From: Lepidonotus clava
Lineage: Eukaryota; Annelida; Polychaeta; Phyllodocida; Polynoidae
Length of the DNA: 64,000 bases
Assembly: GCA_936440205.1 (NCBI GenBank)
Contig: OW387145.1
Location: 29,825,075-29,889,074 of the forward strand
Reading direction: 5' to 3'
A program made the translations under genes and the position numbers. Below, piece by piece: positions 1 through 12,346 of this stretch; positions within the stretch are counted from its first letter, which is position 1; every line of letters starts with the position of its first letter. A model generated the notes under the pieces. That model saw only the letters and a list, made by a program, of their open reading frames with translations, was not told the origin of the DNA and searched no databases.

Positions 1-1926
1 AACATTATCATTTAACTCATAGTAAAGGGGAAGGGACGCCTCATGCTATTGCACCATGCACTGTTCATATCATAAAGGAGGAAAGAATTTGGTCTTTGAA
101 TGCAGGGACCGTTTTTTTTTTTTTTTTTTTTTGGGGGGGGGGGGGGATTTTTGTAATTTAAAACTCTAGTCCCCCAAGGGGCCCCCTCAAATTTTTACAT
201 TAGGGCGCCCCCCCCCCCCTTTCTAAAATCACTGGATCCGTCCCTGATAACCTCACCGTATTATGACGTATTATCAATATATCTACGCTGATAATTTTGT
301 AGTTAAAACTAAGTAAATGATTGAATAATTACGATTTGATTTCATCAGAATAAATCGGCAGGGATAACTATCAAACCGCGGGACATTGGTTAAAGTCAGA
401 ACATGTAATTTAACGGTATTCGGTCCCCGACAGCGGAGCCCATCTTACACTTATCAAGTGATCAATGACAAAATGAGTCATTTGTAACAAGTACAAATCT
501 TAGAATTCTTCAACTGCCCATAATTATTACCTGTTTTAAAATAAGTGTTGTCCATTATTATAACAACACTACAATTAAGATAAGGGGTATAAGGTGGGGG
601 GGGGGGGGGGCACGCGACTTACAAAGATAGTCAGATATGGAAGCCCTAAAAGACTGCAATACCCCTGTATCATTAAACGAGAATATAGTATATCATTATA
701 GAATACAGGCAATTTCTTCCATAGTCATTGTCTGATTGTCACTTTATAAAGCTATGTCGCAATTCGTTTCCTCATCCCAGACACCTCTTTCACCTCCATC
801 CCACAGACGCCTTCAATCCAAAACCTTTAGCCTTGCCCAATTGAAATTAATCCATATCTCAATTCATTGGTTCAGATATTACCGCTATACTAATGAAAAA
901 GGTCCGAGAGTTTTGTTAGTCTTCCAATGACCATAGTCCTAATGTTTCATTGTCCATAATTATGGGGATGCAATTGTTCAAATTGAAATCGCCAGCTACA
1001 CCACATTATAGACTATTTCTAAAATCACCCATGCTGTAACTTGCAACTGTCATGCACCTTATCAGCTTATTAGGCCTAGGTGTCTCAATGCGATCTACTT
1101 AGGTTCCAGAGTTAATCAGCATCTTTCATTCAATTCTCAAAGTACGCCTACATGACATTGTCATTTTGTTTGGTTATAAAGATATATTAAAAAATATTGT
1201 ACATAAAGAGCCCATCCACATCAACAAATTTTGGACTATCATCAAAAGATGGCACCACTTGACTTGAGTATTTAGTAAGCAGAATTCTCCACAGAGGACA
1301 GGCTAGTGGATTCAGAACCACCTAGATCTGTTCTCACACCTGTGGGTTTCATGGTCTGGTTACCATATGTGTCGAGGTAGATAAGTCAGGGAGGCTGCAT
1401 GACTGTTGATGATACTTTTTCAAACAAATTGTTGGGGAAAACAAGTCCAGACTTGCACAAGGGATCGGCAATCCCCCGCCCCCAAACGGAAGCAAAGTTT
1501 CAGCCTGAATCACGGCCTTTCGCAACGCATAGGCTGAGAATCCCAGGGTCCAATCAGAATAATTATATAATATATAAAATATATTATTGGCCTGAGCATG
1601 TTTGCTGCTTTTAAAAGCCACCAATTACAGAAAGGTGACATTCCATGCTCAAACCGACGTCAGATATTGCACAACACGTTGCAAACGGTAAAATTGGCTT
1701 AAAATTCTGAATTTGGCGGGAGTTTCCTCAGTTTGCCAGCTACCAGAAGACAACTTTTACAGCTCCCAGACCGACTTCTAACGCACCAACAGGTTTGCAG
1801 CATACCTCGACACCAACACAGACCCACTACCTGACAGTGTTTTCTACGTGTTTACGATCGCCTAGCCTACTTCCCGGCAATCGACACACATTCGGGCAGA
1901 CGACATTTGACCAGAAAACTACAGCA
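1..1926. other. Intergenic DNA upstream of TEX264, with homopolymer-rich repeat
   Basis: No convincing exon is visible; the open frames are short and lack codon bias. Positions about 105-250 hold a poly-T/poly-G and a poly-C run bounded by 'gggacc' and 'ggatccgtccc' type ends. The same style of repeat recurs in the TEX264 intron and in the Ly6 intron. A second G-run lies at about 595-611. The last 300 bases are the likely promoter and 5' leader of TEX264, but no TATA box was seen. Confidence 0.5.
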
Positions 1927-4900
1927 ATGGATTGCGCCTTTCTCTGGGTTGCCGTGCCGACGGCGGTCGTCGTTCTTGTCGTCGTCGCCGTCCTCCTGTA
2001 CCTGTACAACTCTGGCCTATTCAGGACACCGGAGGTGCACATAGGAACCCCCAGGATCCGTGATGCGACCATTATGTACAAGAGGGGTAGTGGCCCCTAC
2101 GAAAATGCTGGGGGCGCGTTTATGGCCGTCGCCAAACTGGCACCAAAATGTGACCTGGTCGGGCTCTACTACGACAATCCAGATGAAGTAAGTACATGAT
2201 TATGTTATATGAAATACAATGTAGATTAATTGTGTTTTACAAATGTATGTGCGCTGATCATGAGGTGTTCCACTTCCAGTATGAACAACAGGACTATTTC
2301 ACATGACCATTGATGAAGTCATCTTTTTAAAGGCCCGTACAGTTTCTGTTGTTGGGGGGAGGGGGGGAGGCGGGGTGGCGAGGTTCCATAATATAAGTGG
2401 AACTTTTGTTTATAATTTTAATAATTTCAACCTTTCTTTAAGTGGAACTTTCAACATTTTCTAACATTTTTTAAGGCTTTTACATTGGATTGTTAAGAGA
2501 AAGGTGGTACTTTTTGGGGGAAAATTGATTCGAAAAAAAGGGAGGGCCGGCAGGCCCGTGAACTATTGTCAATGTTTGATTTAATACTGCTTGATGTGTA
2601 TAGTTAATTTATCCATGAGTCGTTCATCCAGGTTATCGAGCCGATCAGCCTGCGTTTAAAGTTAATACATCCATTCCCCAATAGTTCAAAAGAAATGGAC
2701 GATGAGGAAGCTCTTAATATGAAAGGATTTTTATTGAAGTAAACATCTCATCCCGAGTCAAAGCCACAGTGAATAAGTCTCCATCAGTCCACCTTCCCAT
2801 CTCCTACTCAGCGATCAACCACATTTAGAATACAGGTTGTTCCAGCGCATTCCAGACCGCCCTAGTGCTTAGCTCTATCACAATCCTTTGTCCGAAGCTG
2901 TTGGTATTGGTAAACTCCAGTATACTGCGCAGGAGCCGTAGGTATTACTCCGAGCAATTCTTCTAGCTCTATGGTTAAACTCTAACTCCTAACTAACTCG
3001 CTCCCTACCTTTGCAACACCTTTTATACTGGTTAACAGGTGGCGCTGGGAGCGTAAAATGTCTCTGCCTAGAGGTAGACTTGCTAGGTCTGATCCTAACT
3101 AAATTATAAAAGATGATAATATATTAAAAGTACTAAGCTATTAGTACACCCGTACCCAGGATATGCTTGGGGGGTGGGGGTGGGGGGATGGCGAGAATCC
3201 CTAACTGGAACGTTTGCTTATAATATCAATAACTTAAACATAACAAGGGGCTGGCGAGGTTCCCCAGGTGGAACTTTTCAATATTCCATGGGAAAATCAA
3301 GCTTATCTATACCCGGTGGCGGATCATGTTTTTGGGCCCCCTCCCCCCTGTACATTCATGTTTGTTGGCCCTGCCCCTCTTTCAATTCCCCCCTGATACC
3401 TACAATATAAGCTTGGATTTTTTAAAGGAAAGGTGGAACTTTTTATGGGATTTCCTCTGCGGGGGGGGGGGGGGGGGTACCCCAGCTGGATCCGTATTAT
3501 GCAGATCCGTATATATATCGTATTTAAACGCCTGACAGTAAAAGGGAGAAGGTCTATAGATGTCCTCTCTCCCGAATTTAGGTCGCCAGCCATCTTAAGG
3601 AAGGGATGGCAGTGAGGGAGGGGGAGGATGGGGGTGGGGGGTGGTGGTGGTGGTGGTGGTGGGGTGGGGGGGTTGCATGACTACGGTGGCCCAGAATTAC
3701 CTATACAGGCCTATATTACCGACAGTGATCTAGAAGTGCAAATCATACGTGATACCACTCCTCAATTAGCCTAAATGCACCCTCCCCCTCACACGCTCCT
3801 AGCTCTCCCTACAAAATGGTGATCCTGACCCAAATGATCCTCTCCTGACCATGACTGCATGAGCAAAGTCAGGACTCCCCTGCATCGGCCCCTGGCCCTG
3901 CTGGCTTAATGTGATATCCAACTCCAACCAATGAGACCAAAGTGTCTCAATTAGCATTCTTGTTTGAGTGCCAAGTTTTATATCTTTGGACGACAAAAAA
4001 ACTTCCTATTTCTAATCACTTGGTCTAAGCCCGATCACCATCCAACATCCAAGACTGGCCAAGACTGTCTTGTATCAGGGGTCTGCAATCCGTTCAAAAA
4101 ATCCAAAAAATAGAGTAACTGTAGTCATCTTTGGCCCTTGGGTTTGGTTGAGCTTGACCAATCAGGGGATTACTAGTTATTGGGACTAGACAATGTACTT
4201 GATTTTTGATACACTTGATACACCATCTTAGTTGTTTTTTTTTGATACATTGTACATACTTAGTTCGCCTTTTTACCACCAGGTGCCAGCAGCCGACCTG
4301 CGCTGGGCCGTTGGCGCCATCCTGGCGGAGGGGAAGGAGAAGGTGGACCCTGTCCTCCAGGGGAAACTGAAGGACGCTGGCTACTCCAGCCTCCGCCTGC
4401 CCTGCGCTGACATGGCCGTTACCTCCACTAGTGACGTCAGCACCAGGTGGGGCCTTGTCCTCGCCATCAAACGCACCTACGACGCCATGATGAAGGTCTT
4501 GAAGGTAAGACTTAGTGGTGTCATTTGTTTCTTTAGTCATTTTGTAATATGCGCATTCAGTGAAGGAACGATCCGAATTTTTACTTGAAAGTTAACAAAA
4601 TGCATTTTCACGATCGTTTTCAATTTTCTGTCGTTTTGGTTTTTGCTTTAGAACCAGTAACTATTAGGCAGTTAGCTATATAATAAAAAATCCTAATATA
4701 ATATTTTATTGTATAGTTGATATGGGTAACACGTATTTCTCATATACAGCAGCATTATGCTGTATGCAAAATAATTTTTTGACATTTTTTTTGTATGACA
4801 AAAACCTAGGCTACCTGTAAATAAATCACATTATTATAATCTGATGTTGTATTTGTCATTGTTTTTCCAGGATAAGAAGTTTGAGGAGGATGCCATCGTC

Positions 4901-5014
4901 AGTTGTGAGATCTACGAGGGCTGCCACAGAATGACCATCATGTTCCCCCTCGACCACGTTGAGGGATTCTTCATCCCCGGAGTCGAGATGGAAAAGAGAG
5001 AGAGCAGTCAGTAG
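1927..5014 (+). CDS. TEX264: TEX264 homologue (ER membrane protein, GyrI-like domain)
   Basis: Three exons: 1927-2187, 4283-4504 and 4871-5014, all joined in phase 0 with GTAAGT/GTAAGA donors, giving 208 residues. Residues 4-27 form one very hydrophobic N-terminal helix, the expected ER membrane anchor. A GyrI-like domain follows. Recognition rests on YYDNPDEVP (81-89), the following AVGAIL segment, and the CEIYEGC...FPLDH...FFIPG stretch near the end, which parallel vertebrate TEX264. In vertebrates TEX264 is an ER-phagy receptor: its disordered tail carries an LC3-interacting motif, and it also works with p97 at DNA-protein crosslinks. Here the protein stops about ten residues after the domain with MEKRESSQ, so no tail and no LIR are encoded by these exons; human TEX264 has 313 residues. 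The start was chosen because the ATG directly precedes the membrane helix; in-frame codons further upstream do not look coding. The family call is firm; the receptor role is not shown. Confidence 0.9.
2188..4282. repeat. TEX264 intron 1 with diverged G-rich dispersed repeats
   Basis: Two related segments, about 2350-2560 and 3160-3500, share 'ggcgaggttcc', 'gtggaacttt' and 'aaaggtggtactttt'-like phrases and G-runs, so they look like diverged copies of one repeat. Positions 3617-3672 are a GGT/GGGT microsatellite that could form G-quadruplexes. A 'cggatc' phrase at about 3320 and a 'ggatccg' phrase at about 3489 resemble the ends of the repeat at 105-250. Confidence 0.5.
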
Positions 5015-6790
5015 ACGGCAACCTTTCTTACCAGAGAGGTTTTGTCACATACCACCCACTGTGAACGAATTTTCGCGTGTAAAAATGTTCTCAGATTTGA
5101 TCTAAAAGACAATTTTAAAATTCGTGTGGATGCTCATGAGTAAGCCTCTATGTGGTATATCAAAAGATATCTTCCCGCTAAACTTATTTCCGAGGATATT
5201 TCACAAAATAAATGCGTCTACAGTGAACTCAAGGTAAAAAAGCCCAGCATTCAGGGAATTCCCAAAATTAAACCACCAGTAAAAAGTTATTCTTATCGCA
5301 AAAATGTGTAGTCTGAAATAGCGATTGTTTTTTGTCTAAATTTTTTTTTTTTTCTCACTTAAACAAGTGTAATTGAGTTTTTGGAGATTAATCTTCTTAA
5401 GTCCTATGATATTGCCATTTTATCACCTAAAAAAGTCAGTTTTGTCTGAGTCATTGTTTGTAGTTTTGATGTCCTGAAACGTATATCAACTGGACAATAT
5501 TTTCTTTGGCTCGGCCTCCTCTGATGTGACCCATTGCCAGTCAGATTACCGAGAAACCGACATTTTCTTTATTGGCTGAAACACCATTAATATTCAAGAA
5601 CATTATGCTCATTATATGAGTGCATTTTGTCACTCTTTATATCTTGCCTTATGGTTATTTGTTTTGCTAATTAGTTAGAGTAACCGCAGTTATATGGTTA
5701 AAAATTGCAAATTGGATAAGGGATTATATATAATCGTCCTAAACACTTTTTGCTTGATCTCAATATTCATGCTACTATAACTGACCCAAAGACATCACTT
5801 GCGTAGTTAGTCATTTCTAACGGTAAATTTGATATTTGATTATCTGAAACTCAGTCACTACTGAAATATACATTTCTGCAATCAATATACCCAGTCTCAT
5901 ATTATGAACAATTCGCCTTACAATGTTTCTACCCAGTTGCAAAACGTATTACAAAATACGAAGTACTTTTATATCAAGCACCAACGTTGTATGTGAAAGT
6001 TTCCTCATTGACAATAATTAGGTATTGTTTGTGGATTCATTCCTATCAATCTTTTTGGTCACTCAAGTATAATATGAAGACATTTATTCACATCTAACAA
6101 TTGTAAAATCCTACCCTGAGTTTAAGAGCTAACTAATTCATTCTCAATGTACTTTATTCCAGACCACATAAATATACATATATAAATATATGTATGTTCA
6201 ACAGATTGCACCACATGTATTGCTTCATTCACAAGTAGCTCTATTCAATGCGAATTACAATTTCTGCAATGAGTATTAGGATTCTGAAAAGGTTTCAATA
6301 GTTATGCTAACATATTTTAGTATAGGCCTAGTAAGTGTATTGTTTCATCATAAACAAGCTTATAGTTATTGTAGCATTGACAGTGATTACTATGTGTATC
6401 TGCTAATTAGTGGCTCGTTTGATAAGAAACTTAATAGCTAAGGAGGTTTCGTATTCATAAGGAAAACCTCCATACATCATCAAAATGCCGTCGTTGGGTA
6501 TTATTACTTCCATTAAGGAACTAAAACACTCTGAATTAAAATAAGAAAGATAATCGTCAGCATATAAAAAGATTCTGCCGTAACTTTTTGAACAATTTTC
6601 TATACATCTAAATAAAACAAGCCACAGGGTAGTGTTAACTTCATGTAGTTGCTTATCCCTTTATAATTATGTCACTTTCAATAGCCGTAGATCATTTGCT
6701 TTGTTAAGGAATAAATTGCTCTGTTTGATTGTACATCGGTTGTATCTTTTGCCATTTGATGAATAAAGTTTAGAATTCCTTAATTTTGAA
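5015..6790 (+). other. Probable long 3' UTR of TEX264
   Basis: AT-rich DNA without open frames follows the TEX264 stop. AATAAA hexamers occur at 5207-5212 and again near 6610, 6710 and 6760, so the transcript may end soon after the stop or run up to 1.8 kb further. No other gene signal is seen as far as the end of the Ly6 gene at 7464. Confidence 0.45.
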
Positions 6791-7259
6791 TAGTTGTCCC
6801 CTTAATGACTAACATTATCGTTATACATGAACGCAAATCGAATTGATATGCAACACCAACAATTTGTATGATTATTAATTGCAATGTTTTCTGTACAACA
6901 CATAATAACTCCACAAATCCATTACTGGAAATGCATAATTAAACAATGAGATAAACCATTTTATTTCTTAGGAATGGCGGGATTGCAATCAATTCTTGCA
7001 TATACATTATATAGCCATATTGCAAAATAGCATGGTCAGGGAGAATAATGAAATGTACTTTGGCAAAGCGGAGGGGATGTGATCGTAAAAGGATTATTTG
7101 ATGTTATAGCAGTTAAAGTATCACTGATGGAAGGGATGGGTTGAAATGTTATCCTACAAATGTAAGCATTTATAAACGGTTATTTATTTATCATAGATAG
7201 AAGTGGGGGTAATTGAAAGTATGCCAACTTTTAGGGCTTTTGGTAACTAGGTCACTTCA

Positions 7260-7345
7260 CTTCCTTAACTATAGCAATTCCCTTAAAAAATGTTCCAAAT
7301 GTAATACACCAGGGGGCGCCACCTTAATTAGAAAGGTGTACATTG
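7260..7345. mobile_element. Diverged half-copy of the foldback MITE seen at 54 kb
   Basis: The phrases 'cttaactatag', 'ttccaaatgtaat' and CACCAGGGGGCGCC (7307-7320) followed by a 'ccttaattag' end match, in the same order, the right arm of the foldback element at 54001-54182. Only one arm is recognisable here. It lies just downstream (in transcript terms) of the Ly6 gene. Confidence 0.45.
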
Positions 7346-7463
7346 TATAGGGGTGTGAAAGATGCGGTGATCTTTTTTCTAGGGGAGGAAGGGCGGCGTA
7401 TGAATTCCATGAATTCCAGAAATTTTGGTAGACATCTGAAATATGGACATAGGCGTTGTCATA

Positions 7464-10036
7464 TTAGACGACGTCGTAGTTGCAGAGGTCGTTGCCACAG
7501 AAGCAGTAGGTGTTGTCACCGTCCTTCTGACAACGGGGGTCGGTGGGATCTACATTAAGGTACTTCTGGCGGTCAGTGCAACCACGCTGAACGTCTATTG
7601 GAAAAGAAGATAGACGATTACTTATAAAAAAAGAAAATTCTGGAAGAAAAACAACATAAAATATCTATTGCATAATAAGTTATCAAATGTTGCTAAACCT
7701 AACAACTAACGTCGATTGGATCGGAGTATGGGATGAAAAACTCAGGTTTCTCAATACGGAAGATGTTTTTTTTTCAAATAACCTTAACATATCAAAACCT
7801 CTGGGAAAATGGTGATAACCCTGTTTTTGAATTCACACGAAAATATCAGTCACTTCTGATAATTTCTGAGTTTTATGTGTATCTACATCGCTTCACATAC
7901 GTTTACATTTCTTATAAAAGCGATTCAAGCAAGATAGAATAACTAGAAACAAAAGCAATTCAGCTCATTCCTATAACAAAAAATCATAATTCACTTACTG
8001 CCTTCGTAGTCCTCCTTGACAAAACATTTCTCGGAGCAGTCGACGATGTAAGCCCCCTCGGATTCAGCTGTCAGTTCGTATAGGGGTCCCAAACAGACCT
8101 CAGCACCTATAGCTTTCTTTGTCACCTTACGGGTGCGGGTCTCATAGATTATCTTGTCCTCACACTTATACCCTTTACAGTCTTTGTTGGGCACCTAGAA
8201 TAAAGGTTGGGATTAGGCATAATTATTGTGTGGTACCTCATGAGAGTCCAGGGGATGATCCGGGAATTTCAGAACGGGGAGGGCGCGCCTATATTAAAAA
8301 AAGCCCCGGTGCTCCTGTCCCCCCCCCCCCCCCCCCCACAGGGGCGCAAAATTTACATTAAAAAAATAATATTTTGATCCGCCTGAAAAGGACATTTTCA
8401 AAGTTGGGGCGTCCCCCTCCCTGGATCGGCCCCGAGCGGATCCAGACATTTCCAAACAATTAGCAATAATTAGTATTCTTATCCAGAAAATCTAAATCCT
8501 CTTAGAATCAGTTCCTCAAATTTTACGCCACCTTTTAAAAATCATTGATCAGCAACTTACAATTATTCAAAGAAGAAGATGAATGTCCTACCTTGACCGG
8601 TACTTTGTATTCCTCAGTGTAAGTCTTCTCTTTAACATACTTACACTTGAAGCAGCGATCTGAAATACAGAATCCATGAATCATATTAATAGAACTTATA
8701 TTAGATTTGATAGCAATTAGATTTGAAAATAAAAAGAATAACTTCGTATCTCACAGGAATGATGTAACAAGTTAATGCTATATTTTCGCAAGATGCACTA
8801 AAGGTGAAAGAAAAAGAAAACCATCTCTCATTATTTATGGATCACTCTTTCCTCTTTTTTATGCATCTACATGCAAATTTTGAAGCAAAGATAAATAATT
8901 TGAAACTAGATGAAAACTGACATAATGGTGAAAATAGTTATGCATGACAAAACCAAAAAAAAAAAGATATTTGAACGACCTCCATAAATTTCACAAATAA
9001 TTGTATACGAAAATACCAGAGCCCTCGAATGATCCTAGCTTTCATCATGCCAGATAACTATATGACCTATACCAAATTAATATATATTGAAGTACAGGCA
9101 AGTATAGGCCAAGTTACAGTTAAGAACCATTGTTCTTATGGTAAATTGTACAATCTTTATAGCATGCACATTCCAATTGATATCGTGGATAGAAAAATTA
9201 ATAATCTGAACTATTTTCACAAAATGTGGAATAGGTACGAGATAACAATTTGGATATGAAGACTAGTATAGAGATTGTTTTAAGAGAGAGAGATTTGCTG
9301 TCCCATTCATAAATCTATTTGGAATTTTGGAATTCATTTTGCTTAATTCAGTTTTCCATACTCTATAATCATTCCTTACTCTCCTCCCTTCTCTAAAGGT
9401 AAAATGCAAACAAAATGTGTACCTGACTAATAGGATGGCCCATGACGACTAATAAGGTGGGCCATAATGACTACGGAAGTGGTCCTTAACGATTATCCCA
9501 TACATGTATGGACCATAACGACTGCATGTATACAACGTCATGACATTGTAGTTTGCAGGAACATGAATTAACAGGAAATTGGCTAGTCGCCTACATTATC
9601 CTTACCGCTAAGGCTAAATGGTCACTAAAGATATGTTGTAATTAGTTATTGTGTGTCTTGAAAAAAGAAGTGATGTTATTGTGAAATCATCCTTGATGCT
9701 ACTTTTTTTTTTTTTTTTTTTTGAAAACATCTCTCCAAGTTACATGAAGTTCTTCCGATGCTGTGATACAATTAATAAAGTGGTGAACATGGATGATTAT
9801 ATATGTACAATGTTTAGATGTCATCTCCGTTTTTACTGTACTAAATACTGTAAACCAATTTAGAATACATTTTGTGACAGAATAACTATTCGCAAGATGC
9901 TTATTGTGACCAAATTGCATCGATTAAAAAAATAGTTATCTAAAATAGTTATCATATAATACTTACTTGGCTTGTAGCCGCAGGTCGCCAGGGCAATACA
10001 ACTGGCTAAGAAAATGAGGATGAGAGGGCGGTTCAT
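7464..10036 (-). CDS. Secreted Ly6/uPAR-type three-finger protein
   Basis: Four exons in transcript order: 10036-9967, 8659-8592, 8194-7999 and 7594-7464, with phases 1, 0, 1, coding for 154 residues. Residues 1-18 (MNRPLILIFLASCIALAT) are a signal peptide. The mature part is cysteine-rich. It starts with RCFKC (25-29), has an RGC box in the last exon and ends with CFCGNDLCN (142-150), the hallmark C-x-C-x(4)-C-N close of the LU/three-finger fold. Only four residues (YDVV) follow, so there is no hydrophobic GPI-anchor tail and the protein is predicted to be free and secreted. Its mature size, about 135 residues, is larger than the usual 70-100. The family includes toxins, receptor modulators and immune or developmental ligands; the target of this one cannot be read from sequence. 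A reverse-strand AATAAA lies near 7185. The gene is divergent from the gene starting at 12347. Confidence 0.85.
8240..8450. repeat. Poly-C containing dispersed repeat in Ly6 intron 2
   Basis: A C-run of about 19 bases (8320-8338) lies between 'gatccggg' and 'cggatccag' phrases, with 'gggcgtccccctcc' nearby. It resembles the repeat at 105-250 and parts of the TEX264 intron. No target-site duplication was recognised. Confidence 0.4.
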
Positions 10037-10164
10037 GATGGTGGCTGTTGTCTTGGAGTAAATATCACGGGAAGTTGAAGCTAAATCCACGAAAGTGTTC
10101 CACAGACCTAAAGTCCCGACACAGTCCCGAAAGTCCAGCCAAGAAAATCTACTTCTCGTCCCTG

Positions 10165-10172
10165 CTTTTATA
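10165..10172 (-). promoter_or_regulatory. TATA box of the Ly6 gene
   Basis: On the reverse strand this reads TATAAAAG, a strong TATA box, about 130 bases upstream of the Ly6 start codon. It implies a transcription start near 10135 and a 5' leader of about 100 bases. Confidence 0.6.
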
Positions 10173-12346
10173 CTCATCACTGGAATGCTTAGATAATGAG
10201 GATGTCCCCACAATAGGAGATGAAGTATTGTCTTGTCGACAGGTGACAGCAAGTATATTTTTGTTTTGCCATGTTCAACAGATAGCTATTGGCTAGGACA
10301 AGAGAGCCTGGCAGTGCAAGCTACGTGTGGATTGTGATTTTCTCTTATTTTTCTTTTAGAAATAGTCTTATCCAGAATAGTTCTTTTTTTCCTCGTCTGT
10401 GCGGAGGGGAGAGGAGCTGCATGCAAAAACTTTCATATAGGTTTGTGATGACCTCATGGCAAAAGACAGTATAAATGTACTCTTTTTTTACTTCATTATT
10501 TTACAAGTATGATTTCCTCATGGCTTCTGATTATCACGAAATATTTATTTATGTTTCTACATATATGCGTTATAACACAGACACATTGAACTATTGGATA
10601 ATTATTTAAATCAGACTACAAATATGAAAGTAAGTAAAGTTTATATTATTGGCAGGGGTGGATCTGCGGTGTGGCGTTTGGTCAATGCCTTCCACCTTAT
10701 GAAAGGGATCTAATACCAAAACAAGTGAAAAGTACTCGGCCCACATATATGTGAGTAAATTCTATCTTTGAGAAATCCCAAATCCTCCTCTGAATACACT
10801 TTACTGTTTCTCCCCTGGTATTGCACGCTTGATTAGTCTTTGAGGAGTTGCGTGTTGGATTAGATCCCAAGGGGTTTTCTCCATCTTCCCCATTTGAGCT
10901 ACCCCTGGCCGAGTGAGAAGGTCCCATGGGGTTGATCTCTGACTCGAGTCTGCTGCCAGGTAGGCTAAGAAACAACCTTAGATGTCGTGAAGGGAATGGA
11001 ACTGGCTGAAGAAACAACCTAGCATTAACTGATCTTTGGGAAATTATAGTTAAGAATTGCCATATTAATATGTTAATGAATTTAATACATATTTGTGATT
11101 TATTGGCTATATATTGCTTTTGCGCCAGGTTGTGGATGAATATACATGTAGGCTTTGCATAAAGCATAGATGTGTTAGTACATATATCCTTAAAATGACA
11201 TTACTTGGTTGTAGGACAGTGTGGACAATATCCCCGTGCTAATATAGCCACGGAATCAGGCAAGGGCCAGGGCACCTAAAACAACTCCTGCCAAAAGTGG
11301 TTTTACAGAGAAATATGATATAACACGATTAACAAGTGCGACATTTAATGAAAGCATGGGCAATCTAAAAACAATTTTATATCATAGAAAAGAAACTCAA
11401 TATTCTATATTCCCGATAAACAATATCAGGACGGACATAAGCTTAAATTTGTCCATGATAGTTTCATGGTTTTAATGTTTGACCATTGGACGTTTTTAAA
11501 AGGGGGTCTATATGTAAGTTTACTTCCATGTTAACAAATAAAACACGTTTTCCCGGGGTCAACATCAGACATGACGCCAAGATGTTGGGGTGTGCGTGAG
11601 AAGGGTTGATCTAGTATTGGCCTGTCCCTACGTGTTGTTGATGCTATCCTGAGTGGTTTCCAGGGATGCCCTCCCCCTCCCCTTCCCCCGCCCCTCACAC
11701 CCACCACCCATCTCCTATCTACTCAATACATTCTGTACTTGGATCACTACACGGCTGACAAGTAAGATTGGGCAGTGCTGAGGAAAGATGCATGTTTGAT
11801 TGGTATTTGGAATATTAGTCCAGAAAAGATCAATAGGAAAACACATTCAACGGAGCAGCTGGTTAACAATGGATAGATAAAAGGTATGCTAATGGAAACT
11901 GAAAAGTAGAAGGCAATGGATTTGAAGAATACGAATATTGGATGATTGCTATTGCATGTAATCTCATCGGCAATTTTGTGGACGTTGACGCATATATATA
12001 TAAAGCACACTTTCAAGTCGTTTCCCATAAGATTTTGGACGGCAACTTGTGAGATACAGTTCTGATAAAACGACATACGTCGATGGAAATGGAATAAAAA
12101 CAAAATGCTGAGCCCAAGGCAACCAATATTGGGGAACCACAATAGGACGTGCCTCGCATGGCATCCATAATTTCGGATACCTCCAAAAACGGAAAACCAA
12201 CGTTAAAAAACCGGAAAACATTTTGGAAAGGACATATAAACAGCGTATTAATATTATCTCACAGAACGCACTGGTTCAACTTGTTCTACACGCAGTAAAA
12301 AAGTAGATGGATTAGGACGTCATTATTAGCTGATGAGGACACCATC
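10173..12346. other. Divergent intergenic region
   Basis: This lies between the Ly6 gene (leftward) and the gene starting at 12347 (rightward). The open frames here, such as a 156-codon reverse frame at 10697-11167, lack domains and codon bias. No RNA gene or clear transposon end was found. Confidence 0.4.

Noticed and set aside
10697-11167. 156-codon reverse open frame
   Set aside because: Low-bias, no domain, no promoter or splice context; length is expected by chance in this much sequence.
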